The notes under the pieces are model-generated. The model was given only the letters and a program-made list of their open reading frames with translations. It searched no databases and had not been told where the DNA came from. This document shows, piece by piece, positions 52,634 through 61,614 of a stretch of 61,614 nucleotides of DNA (the stretch's first letter is position 1; every line of letters starts with the position of its first letter). Source of the stretch: Gammaproteobacteria bacterium. GTDB lineage: Bacteria; Pseudomonadota; Gammaproteobacteria; Pseudomonadales; Ketobacteraceae. A program made the translations under genes and the position numbers. Location: contig JABLXQ010000037.1 in NCBI GenBank assembly GCA_013178375.1, positions 1 through 61,614 of the forward strand, in the 5' to 3' direction.

Positions 52634-53281
52634 ATGAACATCAACGTCGGAAAGCCATCGAAAAGCTATGCCCCCTTCGCCGTCACCAAAATCGTCGACA
52701 AGGAAATCGCCTCGACGGCAGTGGACGTACCCTGGGGCTACTACCTTGCAAGCCAGCAGCGCCGCATTCTCACGCGCGTGATGACCACCAGTATCAATTC
52801 CTGCATAGGCTACCTGTTCTGGGACAAAGTGACCTGCAACTTCCTGTTCGCCCACATCTCCACTGACGGTGAAGCCTGCAGCGTCGTCAGTCTGGTCAAG
52901 GAACTGACAGGTGAAATCTACTCGGATGAAGCGCTGTTTGTCTGCGTGACCGGCATGGGGCCCTCCAACGCCACCACCATCCGCATCAACCACATCGTCA
53001 GCAACATTGGCCGGCCGCACCGCTATTTCAATACGCCCTGCGGCGGCGTCATGGTGGATATAGCGCTGGAAACCATCATCCAGTCCAAAGGGCCCGTGGG
53101 AGAGAACGTGAAAATTTCCAAGGAGGAAAAGAAGGCTGCCATGCAAAAGGAAAATAAACTGCCGCTGTACAGTATTGAACTCAGCAACAGCTGGACCGGC
53201 ACCGGCAAAATAGCCTGCCCGCCCATCGTGATGAAAACCCGCGCCCGCTCCAGCAGTCTGGACAAAACGCCGGAGTATTAA
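52634..53281 (+). CDS. Conserved-looking protein of unknown function
   Basis: 215 residues, soluble, no signal peptide. Ribosome site GGAAGG is five bases before ATG 52634, which supports this frame over an overlapping 282-codon minus-strand frame. Central segment SCIGYLFWDKVTCNFLFAHI and ALFVCVTGMGPSNATTIRIN suggest an alpha/beta domain; the C-terminal 60 residues are Lys/Ser-rich and look flexible. I do not recognise a family. It may be controlled by the operator it shares with the acyl-CoA dehydrogenase. Confidence 0.75.
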   Translation: MNINVGKPSKSYAPFAVTKIVDKEIASTAVDVPWGYYLASQQRRILTRVMTTSINSCIGYLFWDKVTCNFLFAHISTDGEACSVVSLVKELTGEIYSDEALFVCVTGMGPSNATTIRINHIVSNIGRPHRYFNTPCGGVMVDIALETIIQSKGPVGENVKISKEEKKAAMQKENKLPLYSIELSNSWTGTGKIACPPIVMKTRARSSSLDKTPEY

Positions 53282-53423
53282 GCCGGCATAGCGAAACATC
53301 CGTGTGGCAGTCCGCAAAACCGGGGCTGCTGCTTCCTGTCGCAGGAACTCCCGTGTCATCCGCTGGTCACCTTCAGACGCTAGTGTCCGCCGATCGCCAT
53401 TCATTCACATGACGGGAACACGC

Positions 53424-54908
53424 ATGAAGACCTGGATTGCCCCTGCCCTGCTCGCCCCCGCCGTCCTTGCTGCAGTCAGCTTGCCTGCCCTGGCCGGCGA
53501 CCTGCCGGTAATCACCGCCCACATCACCACCGCGCCGCTGCACAACTATGACGACGCCCCCGCCACACCGGACGGCGACGATCCTGCCATCTGGGTCAAC
53601 CGGGTGAATCCGCGCCAGGCCCTGGTGATTGCCACCGCCAAGGACGCCGGGCTGCTGGTGTACAGCAAAACCGGCGTGCTGATCCAGGCGATTTTGCCGC
53701 CCAACGCACCGCAGATTGGCGAGGCCGATCCAGCAACACCTGCCGGACTGAATCCGGTGGCACACGCCTGCCCGGAGAGTCTGGAAGGTGAAACTTTCGG
53801 CCGTTTCAACAACGTGGATATCGCTTACGGCGTGAAGCTGGGCACCGGTTCCCGCGCACCGCGCGCCGACGTGGCCGTGGTGTCCGACCGTGGCTGCGAC
53901 CGCATCCGCTTCTACAAAATCGATCCGCTGAACGCCACCGCACCACTGACCGACATCACCGCCACCGATACGCCCCGCGTGTTTCCCACCCGCTATAACC
54001 AGCCCTCGCCGCTGCAACCGGACGCGCAACCCGGCTGGGACGAAAATCCGGTGGACGACCAGAACAGCGTGTACGGCCTCACTGTCGGCCAGGGCCGCGC
54101 GGGCGATCAGATTTTCGTGACGCAACGGGAACGGGGCACCATCAAGCAACTGTCCATCGTTTCCCGTGCAGACGGCACCCTGACCTACGCACCCCTGCGC
54201 CGCTTCCAGTTCAACACCAATTTCGAACTGACCGGCAACGACGGCAGCCATTACGGCTGGACACCCTGTCGCGAGGAAGCCGGCGAAGATCCCCAGTCGG
54301 AAGGTCTGGTGTTCGATGCAGCCAACAATGATCTGTACGTTGCCTTTGAAACCATCGGCCTGTACCGGATCAAACTGCACGACAAAATGCCCACCCAGGT
54401 CAACGTGGGTTTTGAACAGCTGATCGAGCCGGTAAAAACCTTCGGCACCGCCTACACCGCCACACCGGATGACGGCGAATTCGAATGCGAATACGGCGGG
54501 GAAACAGTGGCTGGTGCAGGCGTGATTGTGGCACCGGGCTCAGACCTGCATGCAGGCCAGAATATCGAGGCGGATCTGGAAGGGCTGAGCATCATTTCCA
54601 GCAGGCCGGGCTTCACCCTGCTGCTGGCATCGAGCCAGGGCGACAACAGCTTCCACCTGTACGGCATGCAGCGGAACCTGACCCACTACGGCGCGTTTCT
54701 GATTGATGGCGTGGAAGAGACCGATGGCGTGCACTTTGTGCCGGTGCCGTTTTCCCGTGATTATCCGCTGGGAACGCTGGTGGTGCAGAACGGTGCCGCA
54801 CCGGAACCGGCCGATACCGGTGCCATCAATGGCTATGAATACGATGGCTCGACGCAGTTCAAATATGTGAGTTTTGCGGAAGCGTTGAAGGCGGTGTTCA
54901 AACCGTAA
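53424..54908 (+). CDS. Secreted beta-propeller phytase
   Basis: 494 residues from ATG 53424 (MKTWIAPALLAPAVLAAV), with signal peptide cleavage near ALA-G. Phytase family with a six-bladed propeller: DGDDPAIWVNRVNPRQALVI, VVSDRGCDRIRFYKID, VYGLTVGQGRAGDQIFVTQR, QSEGLVFDAANNDLYVAFE and DLEGLSIIS carry the acidic calcium-site residues. It removes phosphate from phytate outside the cytoplasm. Stands alone, just before the convergent recR. It carries extra segments around residues 230-300 compared with the Bacillus enzyme (about 380 residues). Confidence 0.93.
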   Translation: MKTWIAPALLAPAVLAAVSLPALAGDLPVITAHITTAPLHNYDDAPATPDGDDPAIWVNRVNPRQALVIATAKDAGLLVYSKTGVLIQAILPPNAPQIGEADPATPAGLNPVAHACPESLEGETFGRFNNVDIAYGVKLGTGSRAPRADVAVVSDRGCDRIRFYKIDPLNATAPLTDITATDTPRVFPTRYNQPSPLQPDAQPGWDENPVDDQNSVYGLTVGQGRAGDQIFVTQRERGTIKQLSIVSRADGTLTYAPLRRFQFNTNFELTGNDGSHYGWTPCREEAGEDPQSEGLVFDAANNDLYVAFETIGLYRIKLHDKMPTQVNVGFEQLIEPVKTFGTAYTATPDDGEFECEYGGETVAGAGVIVAPGSDLHAGQNIEADLEGLSIISSRPGFTLLLASSQGDNSFHLYGMQRNLTHYGAFLIDGVEETDGVHFVPVPFSRDYPLGTLVVQNGAAPEPADTGAINGYEYDGSTQFKYVSFAEALKAVFKP

Positions 54909-54911
54909 ATC

Positions 54912-55511
54912 TCACTCCATCACACGCCGGCCGCGCAGCGCCAGTGCCAGCGTATTGCTGTCCACATATTCCAGTTCGCCGCCCATGGGCACACCGTGGG
55001 CGATGCGCGACGCCTTGACGCCGTGAATGCGCGCCATCTCGGAAATGAAATGCGCAGTGGCTTCGCCTTCCACTGTAGTGCCGGTGGCGATGATCAATTC
55101 CTTCACCTCGCCCTGCCCCAGTCGCTCGTCCAGCAGCGGGATGCCGATTTCATCCGGACCGATGCCGTCAATCGGCGACAGATGCCCCAGCAGCAGGAAA
55201 TAAAATCCGCGATAAGTACCCGACTGCTCGATGGCAATCACGTCCGCCGGCGTTTCCACCACGCACAGCAGCGACGGATCGCGGCTGGTCTGCGAGCAGA
55301 CATGACAGAGCGGATTCTCGGTGAAATTGCGGCATTTCTGGCAGCGGCCGATTTTAATCATGGCCTGGCTCAGCACATCCGCCAGCTTGCTGGCACGCTG
55401 ACGGTCGCGGTCGAGCAGGTGCAGCGCCATGCGCTGGGCGGATTTGGGGCCGACGCCGGGCAGGCAGGTCAGCGCTTCGATCAACTGCTGGGTGAGAGGA
55501 CTGAAACTCAT
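54912..55511 (-). CDS. recR: Recombination mediator RecR
   Basis: 199 residues, normal length. Helix-hairpin-helix [21 protein letters not shown]4 zinc finger [16 protein letters not shown] and Toprim domain [33 protein letters not shown]. Loads RecA at gaps together with RecF/RecO. Third gene of dnaX-ybaB-recR. Confidence 0.97.
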   Translation of the reverse strand: MSFSPLTQQLIEALTCLPGVGPKSAQRMALHLLDRDRQRASKLADVLSQAMIKIGRCQKCRNFTENPLCHVCSQTSRDPSLLCVVETPADVIAIEQSGTYRGFYFLLLGHLSPIDGIGPDEIGIPLLDERLGQGEVKELIIATGTTVEGEATAHFISEMARIHGVKASRIAHGVPMGGELEYVDSNTLALALRGRRVME

Positions 55512-55520
55512 CGGCGCAAA

Positions 55521-55844
55521 TCAGAACGGCAGCTTGAGTCCGCCGGGCAATCCCATGCCGGACGCGAACCCGCTCATTTTGTCCTGATTGTTCTGCTCGA
55601 CGCGACGCACGGCATCGTTCACCGCAGCGGCAATCAAATCCTCCAGCACTTCCTTCTCTTCTTTCAGCAGGGAATCGTCGATCTGCACCCGCTTCACGTC
55701 GTGGCGACCGGTCATCGTCACCTTCACCAGGCCAGCGCCGGATTCACCGGTAACTTCCATCTTCGCCAGTTCTTCCTGCATTTTCTGCATCTGTTCCTGG
55801 ACTTTTTGCGCCTGCTTCATCAGATCGCCAAATTGACCTTTCAT
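55521..55844 (-). CDS. ybaB: Nucleoid-associated protein YbaB/EbfC
   Basis: 107 residues. [20 protein letters not shown] helical dimer arm, [20 protein letters not shown] core and [12 protein letters not shown] tail. Small DNA-binding protein. Between dnaX (16 bp) and recR (9 bp) as usual in this group. Confidence 0.97.
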   Translation of the reverse strand: MKGQFGDLMKQAQKVQEQMQKMQEELAKMEVTGESGAGLVKVTMTGRHDVKRVQIDDSLLKEEKEVLEDLIAAAVNDAVRRVEQNNQDKMSGFASGMGLPGGLKLPF

Positions 55845-55860
55845 GGGAATACCTTTGTGC

Positions 55861-57813
55861 TCAGTCGTCGGTAGGGGTTACGGAATTCAGATCGAGCGTG
55901 GCGCCAAACTGTTGTTGCAGCGAGCGTACCAATTCGTCGCCCTGCAGCAGTTCAACCGCCTGCTTCCTGCGTTGTTCCTTGTGGCTGGCCAGCAGCTGGT
56001 CCGGCGTCGGTTTGGTGTGTTCCTGAATGCTGACCTTGAGTTGCAGCGGCCGGGCCAGCTTTTCCGCCAGCACCTGCTGCAAGGTTTCGCGATGTTCGTC
56101 TTTGTACAGGGCTTCAAAACGGCGGCTGACCGACAAAGTCCAGACGTCGTCCTGCTTTTGCTCCAGACAGCTGTTGCGGGCGAAATTGCGCACCGGGCCA
56201 TCCAAAGTGAGGGTGGTGAGCAGGTCGGACCATTCATCACCCAGCAACACCGGGGCTTTGGGTGGCGCGGCAGGCTCGGCGGGTTTGCCGGGCGCAGGTC
56301 GCGCGGAAGACTGCGCGTTAACCGCACCGGGTGCAGGCGTCTGGCCAGCGGGAGCGCGCGCATCGGCAGCGGGCATCCGGGACGGCGCCGATTCCGGCTG
56401 ACGGAATGGCATCGACACGACATTGGAACCAGCCTGAGTGGAATTGGCCGGCATCGTACTGGTTGCACCTGCCGCCATGCCCTGCCCATTTCCACTCAAC
56501 GCCTGGGCCGGTTGCGACCGGGCTGCACCATTACGCCCGGAATCCGCACCCAGCGCCGCGCTCAACCGCGACAGATACTCACTGGCACTGCCAACGGCCC
56601 GCAACGGAATGTTGTCATCGATGGCAACCGGTGCGGCGGCCGGCTTCGCCTGCCCTGCCGCAGCAGGGCTAGCGGACTTTCCCGCAGCGGTTGCTCCGCC
56701 GGCCGATGCGCCCTGCGATGGCAGCATACCCTGCGGCTTGAACAGCAGCATGCGCAGCAGCACCATTTCGAAACCACTGCGGGCATCCGGTGCCAGCGGC
56801 AGATCGCGGCGCCCCAGCAGCGCGGTCTGGTAAAACAGTTGCAGCTGCTCCGGCGCAAAACGGGCGGACTGTTCCAGCACCCGCTGGCGGTCGCCATCGC
56901 TGTCATCCACCGCATCCGGTGCCAGTTGCGCCACCGCCATGCGATGCAATGTCGAAATCAGATCCCCCAGCACGCCAGCATAATCCGGCGACTGCTGCGC
57001 CATGTCCGCCACGGTTTGCAGCAAGGTCGGCGCGTTGTTCGACGCCAGCGCATCCACGATGCCAAATACATATTCGCGGTCGATGCTGCCCAGCATGGCG
57101 CGCACATCGGTTTCCACCACCTTGCCGCTGCCAAAGGCAATGGCCTGGTCGGTAAGGCTGAGCGCATCGCGCATACTGCCGTCGGCAGCGCGACCCAGTT
57201 GCCAGAGCGCAGGTTCTTCAAACGCCACCATCTCCGCTTCCAGCACCTTTTTCAGGTGGCCGACGATGCGATCCGGCGTCATGGCTTTCAGACTGAACTG
57301 CAAACAGCGCGACAGAATCGTGATCGGCAATTTTTGCGGATCGGTGGTGGCCAGCAGGAATTTGACGTGGGGTGGCGGTTCTTCCAGGGTTTTCAGCAGC
57401 GCGTTGAAACTGTGGCCCGACAGCATGTGCACTTCGTCGATCAGGTAAACCTTGAAGCGGCCTCGTGTCGGCGCGTACTGCACGTTCTCCAGCAGCTCGC
57501 GGGTGTCTTCCACCTTGGTGCGGGACGCGGCGTCCACCTCGATCAGATCGACGAAGCGGCCTTCGTTGATTTCCACGCAGGCGCTGCACTGGCCGCAGGG
57601 GGCCGAGCTGATGCCGGTTTCGCAGTTGAGGGATTTCGCCAGGATGCGGGCGATGGTGGTTTTGCCCACGCCGCGGGTGCCGGTGAACAGGTAGGCGTGG
57701 TGCAGCCGGCCGTGGTCCAGGGCGTTGATGAGGGCTTTCAAAACGTGTTCCTGACCCACCATCTCGCGGAAGGTCTTGGGGCGCCATTTTCGGGCAAGTA
57801 CCTGATAGCTCAT
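55861..57813 (-). CDS. dnaX: DNA polymerase III subunits gamma/tau
   Basis: 650 residues from the ATG of [15 protein letters not shown] (57813). Clamp-loader ATPase: Walker [16 protein letters not shown], zinc module [23 protein letters not shown] and the SRC motif [12 protein letters not shown] long Ala/Pro/Gly-rich linker (about 370-520) and the tau C-terminal domain follow. I see no A-rich slippery stretch like that used in E. coli to make gamma, so gamma may be absent or made another way. The 4.5S RNA gene lies 100 bp upstream on the same strand. Confidence 0.97.
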   Translation of the reverse strand: MSYQVLARKWRPKTFREMVGQEHVLKALINALDHGRLHHAYLFTGTRGVGKTTIARILAKSLNCETGISSAPCGQCSACVEINEGRFVDLIEVDAASRTKVEDTRELLENVQYAPTRGRFKVYLIDEVHMLSGHSFNALLKTLEEPPPHVKFLLATTDPQKLPITILSRCLQFSLKAMTPDRIVGHLKKVLEAEMVAFEEPALWQLGRAADGSMRDALSLTDQAIAFGSGKVVETDVRAMLGSIDREYVFGIVDALASNNAPTLLQTVADMAQQSPDYAGVLGDLISTLHRMAVAQLAPDAVDDSDGDRQRVLEQSARFAPEQLQLFYQTALLGRRDLPLAPDARSGFEMVLLRMLLFKPQGMLPSQGASAGGATAAGKSASPAAAGQAKPAAAPVAIDDNIPLRAVGSASEYLSRLSAALGADSGRNGAARSQPAQALSGNGQGMAAGATSTMPANSTQAGSNVVSMPFRQPESAPSRMPAADARAPAGQTPAPGAVNAQSSARPAPGKPAEPAAPPKAPVLLGDEWSDLLTTLTLDGPVRNFARNSCLEQKQDDVWTLSVSRRFEALYKDEHRETLQQVLAEKLARPLQLKVSIQEHTKPTPDQLLASHKEQRRKQAVELLQGDELVRSLQQQFGATLDLNSVTPTDD

Positions 57814-57915
57814 GGAATCCTGCGTGCGTGGCCAGAGGATGCAAAGGGGATGAGTGTAATACGGGAGGCGACGGCGATAAACCGTTGATTGGGGGTGAAG
57901 CAGGAGCCGGGATTG

Positions 57916-58027
<112 letters not shown>

Positions 58028-58190
58028 ATTGCGCAGTGCGGCAAGCCCCGCTGTAACAGGCCTGCCGAAAAGAGCGGCGATTATTCCCGAATTCGTGCGG
58101 CATTTCAAGGCAAGCGCATGAACACTCAGGTATTTTCAAGAGGCTGGTCTATGCTACTAGCATCCGCTCGCCATTACCGTGGAGTTCGCC

Positions 58191-58667
58191 ATGATCCGTC
58201 ATGCCCGGTTTCGCACCTTGATTTTGCCGGCTTTTTTGCTGGTTTCCGCCTCTGCACTCGCCGCCGGTACCTGGACCACCCGTTGGGAACACGGTGACCT
58301 GATGGCGATAAGCCCGGCCCACAAAATGGTGCTGCGGATGGACCTCAAACCCTCCCAGGCGGTGTGGGGCGAACTGCTGGTGCCGATCAAGCCGGAGCAG
58401 GTGCAGGAGTTGAACAAGCACCGCAAGGTCAAGGAATTTCCCTATATCGATGTGGCGGTGGAAGTGGACGGCTATTACCGTACTGCCCAGGGTCATATCT
58501 TTGAGCAGGAACTGTATGTGTCCACGGAACTGGACGTGCGGCAGTGGGAAGGCCTGAAGAAAGGCACCAAGCTGATCATCCGACTGCCCGATGGCAGCGA
58601 ATACAAGGAAGCGCTGACCGGGTCTGGCGGTGCGTTGCAGGAAGTGGAAAAGCGCTACCAGCAGTAG
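58191..58667 (+). CDS. Exported protein of unknown function
   Basis: 158 residues from ATG 58191, with GGAG eight bases upstream; a GTG 12 bp earlier is also in frame. Signal peptide ends ALA-A (about residue 25). The mature part has WTTRWEHGDLMAISPAHKMV, MDLKPSQAVWGELLVPIKPE and LDVRQWEGLKKGTKLIIRLP, looking like a small beta-rich periplasmic domain. I do not recognise it. It ends in a stem-loop and converges on glnS. Confidence 0.75.
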   Translation: MIRHARFRTLILPAFLLVSASALAAGTWTTRWEHGDLMAISPAHKMVLRMDLKPSQAVWGELLVPIKPEQVQELNKHRKVKEFPYIDVAVEVDGYYRTAQGHIFEQELYVSTELDVRQWEGLKKGTKLIIRLPDGSEYKEALTGSGGALQEVEKRYQQ

Positions 58668-58674
58668 CGCTTTC
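58651..58674 (+). terminator. Stem-loop at the 3' end of the exported protein gene
   Basis: AGCGCTAC (58651-58658)/GTAGCGCT (58664-58671), loop CAGCA, followed by TTT. It overlaps the last codons and stop. A weak terminator by T-run length. Confidence 0.6.
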
Positions 58675-58688
58675 ACAGCAGAAGAACA

Positions 58689-60377
58689 TCAGCCCTGCAT
58701 TTTTGCCCAGGTATCCCGCAGCGTAATGGTGCGGTTGAACACCAGCTTGCCACCTGAGCTGTCCACATCATCCTTCACGAAATAGCCTTCACGCTCGAAC
58801 TGGAACGCAATCGCGCTGGTGGCCCTGGCCAGTGACGGCTCGGCGCGGGCGTTGTCCACCACCACCAGTGCATCGGGATTGATGTAATCCAGGAAATTCT
58901 TGTCGCCGGAATCCGGACTTTCGTTATTGAACAGGCGGTCGTACAGACGCACCTGCACCGGCACGGATGCCTGCGCCGGCACCCAGTGAATCACACCCTT
59001 CACCTTGCGGCCTTCGGGATTCTTGCCCAGGGTATTTTCATCGTGGCTGCATTTCAGTTCGATCACGTTGCCGCTGGCATCCTTGATCACTTCGTCGCAG
59101 CGGATCACGTAGGCACCGCGCAGACGCACTTCTTCTCCCGGCACCAGACGCTTGAAATCCTTGGGCGGATTTTCCATGAAATCGGTCTGGTCGATGTAGA
59201 GTTCGTGGGCGAAGGGAATCTCGCGCACGCCCAGGGATTCGTCCTTGGGGTGAGACGGAATCGTCAGCATCAGCTGTTTGCCGGCATCCCAGTTGGTGAT
59301 GGTGACTTTGAGCGGATTGAGCACGCACATGGCGCGGGGGGCACGCTTGTCCAGATCATCGCGCAGTGCGAATTCCAGCATGCCCACGTCCACTACGCTG
59401 TCGCTCTTGGTGACACCGATCATCTCACAAAACTGGCGGATTGATTCCGGCGTGAAGCCACGACGCCGCATGCCGGCAATTGTGGGCATGCGCGGATCGT
59501 CCCAGCCGGTAACGTGTTTTTCATCCACCAGCTGCTTCAGCTTGCGCTTGCTGGTGACGGTGTAATTCAGATTCAGGCGCGCGAATTCGATCTGCTGCGG
59601 ATGGCAGGGCACGTCGAGCTGATCCAGCACCCAGTCGTACAGCGGGCGGTGATCCTCGAATTCCAGGGTGCAGATGGAATGGGTGATTTCTTCCAGCGCA
59701 TCGGAGATGCAGTGGGTGTAGTCGTACATGGGGTAGATGCACCACTTGTCACCGGTCTGGTGGTGGTGGGCTTTCTTGATGCGGTAGATCACCGGGTCGC
59801 GCATGTTGATGTTGGGCGACGCCATGTCGATCTTCACCCGCAACACGGCCTTGCCCTCTTCCAGTTTGCCGGAGCGCATGTCTTCGAAGCGGGCCAGGTT
59901 TTCCTCCACGCTGCGGCTGCGGAACGGGCTGTCCTTGCCGGGGTCTTTCAGGGTGCCACGGTATTCGCGGATCTGGTCGGCGCTGAGTTCGTCCACATAG
60001 GCCTTGCCCTGTTTGATCAGGTCGACGGCGTAGTTGTAGAGCGCGTCGAAATAATCGGAGGCGTAACGGATATTGCCGTTCCATTCAAAACCCAGCCATT
60101 TCACGTCGCGCTGGATGGCGTCGATATATTCCTGGCTTTCCTTTTCCGGATTGGTGTCGTCGAAACGCAGGTTGCAGGTGCCGCTGAATTCCTGCGCCAG
60201 AGAGAAATTCAAACAGATGGATTTGGCATGGCCCACGTGCAGGTAGCCGTTCGGCTCGGGCGGGAAACGGGTGGCGACGCGGCCGCCGTTCTTGCCGGCT
60301 TCGAGGTCCTTGGTGATGATCTGGCGGATGAAATGGCTGGGCGCAGTGCTGGGGGTAGTGCTTCCGGGTTTGCTCAT
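58689..60377 (-). CDS. glnS: Glutamine--tRNA ligase
   Basis: 562 residues (E. coli 554). Class [21 protein letters not shown] (HIGH), [27 protein letters not shown]-type YPMYDYTHC and KMSKS region [12 protein letters not shown]. The two C-terminal beta-barrels of GlnRS follow. Charges tRNA-Gln. Start ATG 60377. Confidence 0.97.
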   Translation of the reverse strand: MSKPGSTTPSTAPSHFIRQIITKDLEAGKNGGRVATRFPPEPNGYLHVGHAKSICLNFSLAQEFSGTCNLRFDDTNPEKESQEYIDAIQRDVKWLGFEWNGNIRYASDYFDALYNYAVDLIKQGKAYVDELSADQIREYRGTLKDPGKDSPFRSRSVEENLARFEDMRSGKLEEGKAVLRVKIDMASPNINMRDPVIYRIKKAHHHQTGDKWCIYPMYDYTHCISDALEEITHSICTLEFEDHRPLYDWVLDQLDVPCHPQQIEFARLNLNYTVTSKRKLKQLVDEKHVTGWDDPRMPTIAGMRRRGFTPESIRQFCEMIGVTKSDSVVDVGMLEFALRDDLDKRAPRAMCVLNPLKVTITNWDAGKQLMLTIPSHPKDESLGVREIPFAHELYIDQTDFMENPPKDFKRLVPGEEVRLRGAYVIRCDEVIKDASGNVIELKCSHDENTLGKNPEGRKVKGVIHWVPAQASVPVQVRLYDRLFNNESPDSGDKNFLDYINPDALVVVDNARAEPSLARATSAIAFQFEREGYFVKDDVDSSGGKLVFNRTITLRDTWAKMQG

Positions 60378-60527
60378 GGGTCGGTTCGAATCCTGGGACG
60401 AAGACGGGCCAAATATGAGGGCCCGTAAAACAGGCCCTGGAATAATGGGGTCTAAGTATAGGGGATTCGCCGGAGCAACCCAACCGGCTGTCTAGCGGCA
60501 CCGGGCGCAGCCGCCGGATGCTCTGCG

Positions 60528-61526
60528 TCAGGCCGGACGGGACTTCAGCCAGTCGCTGAACCAGGCCAGGGTGCGGGATTCCGCCTCGGCAAAGCTCACC
60601 AGCGGGCGGTAGCCGAAATCACGTTCGGCATTGCGCGTGCTGAAGTAATGGTTGCGGTACAGTTCCGACGCCAGAAAGCGGGTCACCAGCGGCTCCCCCA
60701 GGAATGGCAGCAGGCGATGCACCCCTTCCAGTACCAGCCCGGCATAGAAGGCCAGTTGGAAAGGCACCCGGCGTCGAGCCGGCTTCAGGTTCAGCCGCAG
60801 CAGCATTTCGTTGATCCAGGGCCAGAGCAGTAACGGCTCAGCCTCGTTGATGAAATAGGCCTTGCCTCCCACCTGGTCCGACGCCGCCGCCAGCAGATGG
60901 GCATGGGCGGCATTTTCCACGTAAACAACGCTGACTTTATTGGTGCCCGGCCCGATCTGGCGCAGCCTTCCCCGGCGCGCTTTATCCAGCAGACGCGGAA
61001 TCAGGTGGTTGTCGCGGGGGCCCACGATCAGGTGCGGCCGGATGGCCGTGGTGATCAGCCCGTTGCTGCCGTTCGCCGCCAGCACCCGCCGTTCCGCCTC
61101 GGCCTTGGTGGCGGAGTACGGGGAATGGTAGTGGGCGGGATATGGCAGGGATTCGTCGCCATTGTGGATATCGACGTTGTTCATCGTGACACTGGGGGAA
61201 CTGGTGTACACCAGCCGGCGCACGCCGTTGGCAATGCAGGCGTCGATAACGTTTTGCGTACCCAGGACATTGGTGCGATAGAAATCCTCGTAGCGGCCCC
61301 AGAATCCCACCATGGCGGCTACATGAAACACTACTTCGACATCGCGGGTCGCCTGCAGCATCATGTCGCGGTCAGCCACGTCACCCAGTTGCATTTCGGC
61401 GCCCTGCCGCTGCAGTTCGGGATAGGGATTGCGGCACAGCACGCGCACCTGATCACCCCGCCGCAACAACTGCTCGACGATATACCGCCCCAGAAATCCG
61501 CCACCACCCGTTACCAGCACGCGCAT
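60528..61526 (-). CDS. NAD(P)-dependent reductase, OleD-like
   Basis: 332 residues, extended short-chain dehydrogenase/3-beta-HSD type. Cofactor site VLVTGGGGFLGRYIVEQL, then VVFHVAAMVGFWGRYEDFY, TNVLGTQNVIDACIANGVRR, YTSSPSVTM and the catalytic YSATKAEAE. The sequence pattern through NEAEPLLLWPWINEM and RDFGYRPLVS fits OleD, which reduces 2-alkyl-3-ketoalkanoates in long-chain olefin synthesis. The gene just upstream ends like a KAS III/OleA protein, which supports that reading. A sterol-type dehydrogenase is the alternative. Confidence 0.85.
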   Translation of the reverse strand: MRVLVTGGGGFLGRYIVEQLLRRGDQVRVLCRNPYPELQRQGAEMQLGDVADRDMMLQATRDVEVVFHVAAMVGFWGRYEDFYRTNVLGTQNVIDACIANGVRRLVYTSSPSVTMNNVDIHNGDESLPYPAHYHSPYSATKAEAERRVLAANGSNGLITTAIRPHLIVGPRDNHLIPRLLDKARRGRLRQIGPGTNKVSVVYVENAAHAHLLAAASDQVGGKAYFINEAEPLLLWPWINEMLLRLNLKPARRRVPFQLAFYAGLVLEGVHRLLPFLGEPLVTRFLASELYRNHYFSTRNAERDFGYRPLVSFAEAESRTLAWFSDWLKSRPA

Positions 61527-61531
61527 GGGAA

Positions 61532-61614
61532 TCAGGTCCGGTACAGCGCGCAGGCCGCCGACAGACCGGAGCCCACCGACACGAACAGCACGGTTTTACC
61601 CGCCGGAAGCAAAC
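61532..61614 (-). CDS. C-terminal end of a KAS III/OleA-like protein (partial)
   Basis: Only 26 codons are in the window, ending at TGA 61532-61534: LLPAGKTVLFVSVGSGLSAA then CALYRT. The VSVGSGLS strand-turn is the C-terminal pattern of beta-ketoacyl-ACP synthase III and OleA enzymes (thiolase fold). The OleD-like start is only 5 bp downstream, so the two are co-transcribed. Assignment rests on a short stretch. Confidence 0.55.
   Translation of the reverse strand, partial: LLPAGKTVLFVSVGSGLSAACALYRT

Noticed and set aside
52556-53404. 282-codon minus-strand frame
   Set aside because: The plus-strand gene at 52634 has a good ribosome site and start; the minus frame has neither and looks like its shadow.
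55861-57813. Programmed frameshift in dnaX
   Set aside because: No A-rich slippery heptamer was found near the expected position.

Overview
The window looks like a chromosomal segment of a gammaproteobacterium in the broad Pseudomonadales/Oceanospirillales range (Pseudomonas-, Alcanivorax- or Ketobacter-like). I infer this from gene order (ffs-dnaX-ybaB-recR, gltX beside tRNA-Ala and tRNA-Glu, an HsbR/HsbA-type pair, rnd-ycgL-ycgN) and from protein types. I cannot name a genus.

Region 1 (1 to about 13445) is a sedentary integron cassette array. It holds 28 attC sites, all in one orientation, with every cassette gene on the minus strand. attC arms read TAACGCTGGAGTTAAG on one side and TTGAATGACTTGTTA on the other, like attC of aadA-type cassettes. 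Fourteen cassettes carry a gene: an FRG-domain protein, an MltR-like protein, an AbiU2/HEPN-like protein, a YezG/DUF600-like immunity protein, an S24-like fold, small membrane and lipoproteins, and unknowns. One further cassette carries a reading frame interrupted by an in-frame TGA. At least 13 cassettes have no convincing gene. Twelve of these fall into three repeated families: A with 7 copies, B with 3 copies of identical length, and C with 2 copies of identical length. Family B always travels with an enlarged 111-bp attC carrying an extra long hairpin. No integron integrase gene is present: the expected attI end (about 13440) runs into an unrelated gene and a tRNA pair.

Region 2 (13.5 to 61.6 kb) is ordinary GC-richer core chromosome. 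In order: tRNA-Glu, tRNA-Ala, gltX; a secreted GH5 glycosidase and a Cys-rich lipoprotein; dusA and tal; an HsbR/HsbA-like signalling pair and a PilZ protein; an unknown exported protein and mlaA; a four-gene MNIO RiPP operon (EGKCG-repeat precursor, DUF692 enzyme, DUF2063 partner, DoxX) with a candidate ECF-sigma promoter; a KAS III, an alpha/beta hydrolase lacking the usual serine, hrpA, fadD, a monoglyceride-lipase-like hydrolase and a MaoC hydratase; a MoxR/VWA pair; a 7TMR-DISM diguanylate cyclase facing a VWA/HIT/glutamine-amidotransferase/DUF1631/PilZ operon; ycgN-ycgL-rnd; an acyl-CoA dehydrogenase with a TetR-type operator; a beta-propeller phytase; recR-ybaB-dnaX and the SRP RNA; glnS; and an OleD-like reductase preceded by the end of a KAS III/OleA-like gene.

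The most unusual material is the families of gene-less cassettes and their special attC sites. The best-defined biosynthetic system is the MNIO copper-peptide-type operon. All assignments come from reading motifs by eye; no database search was run.
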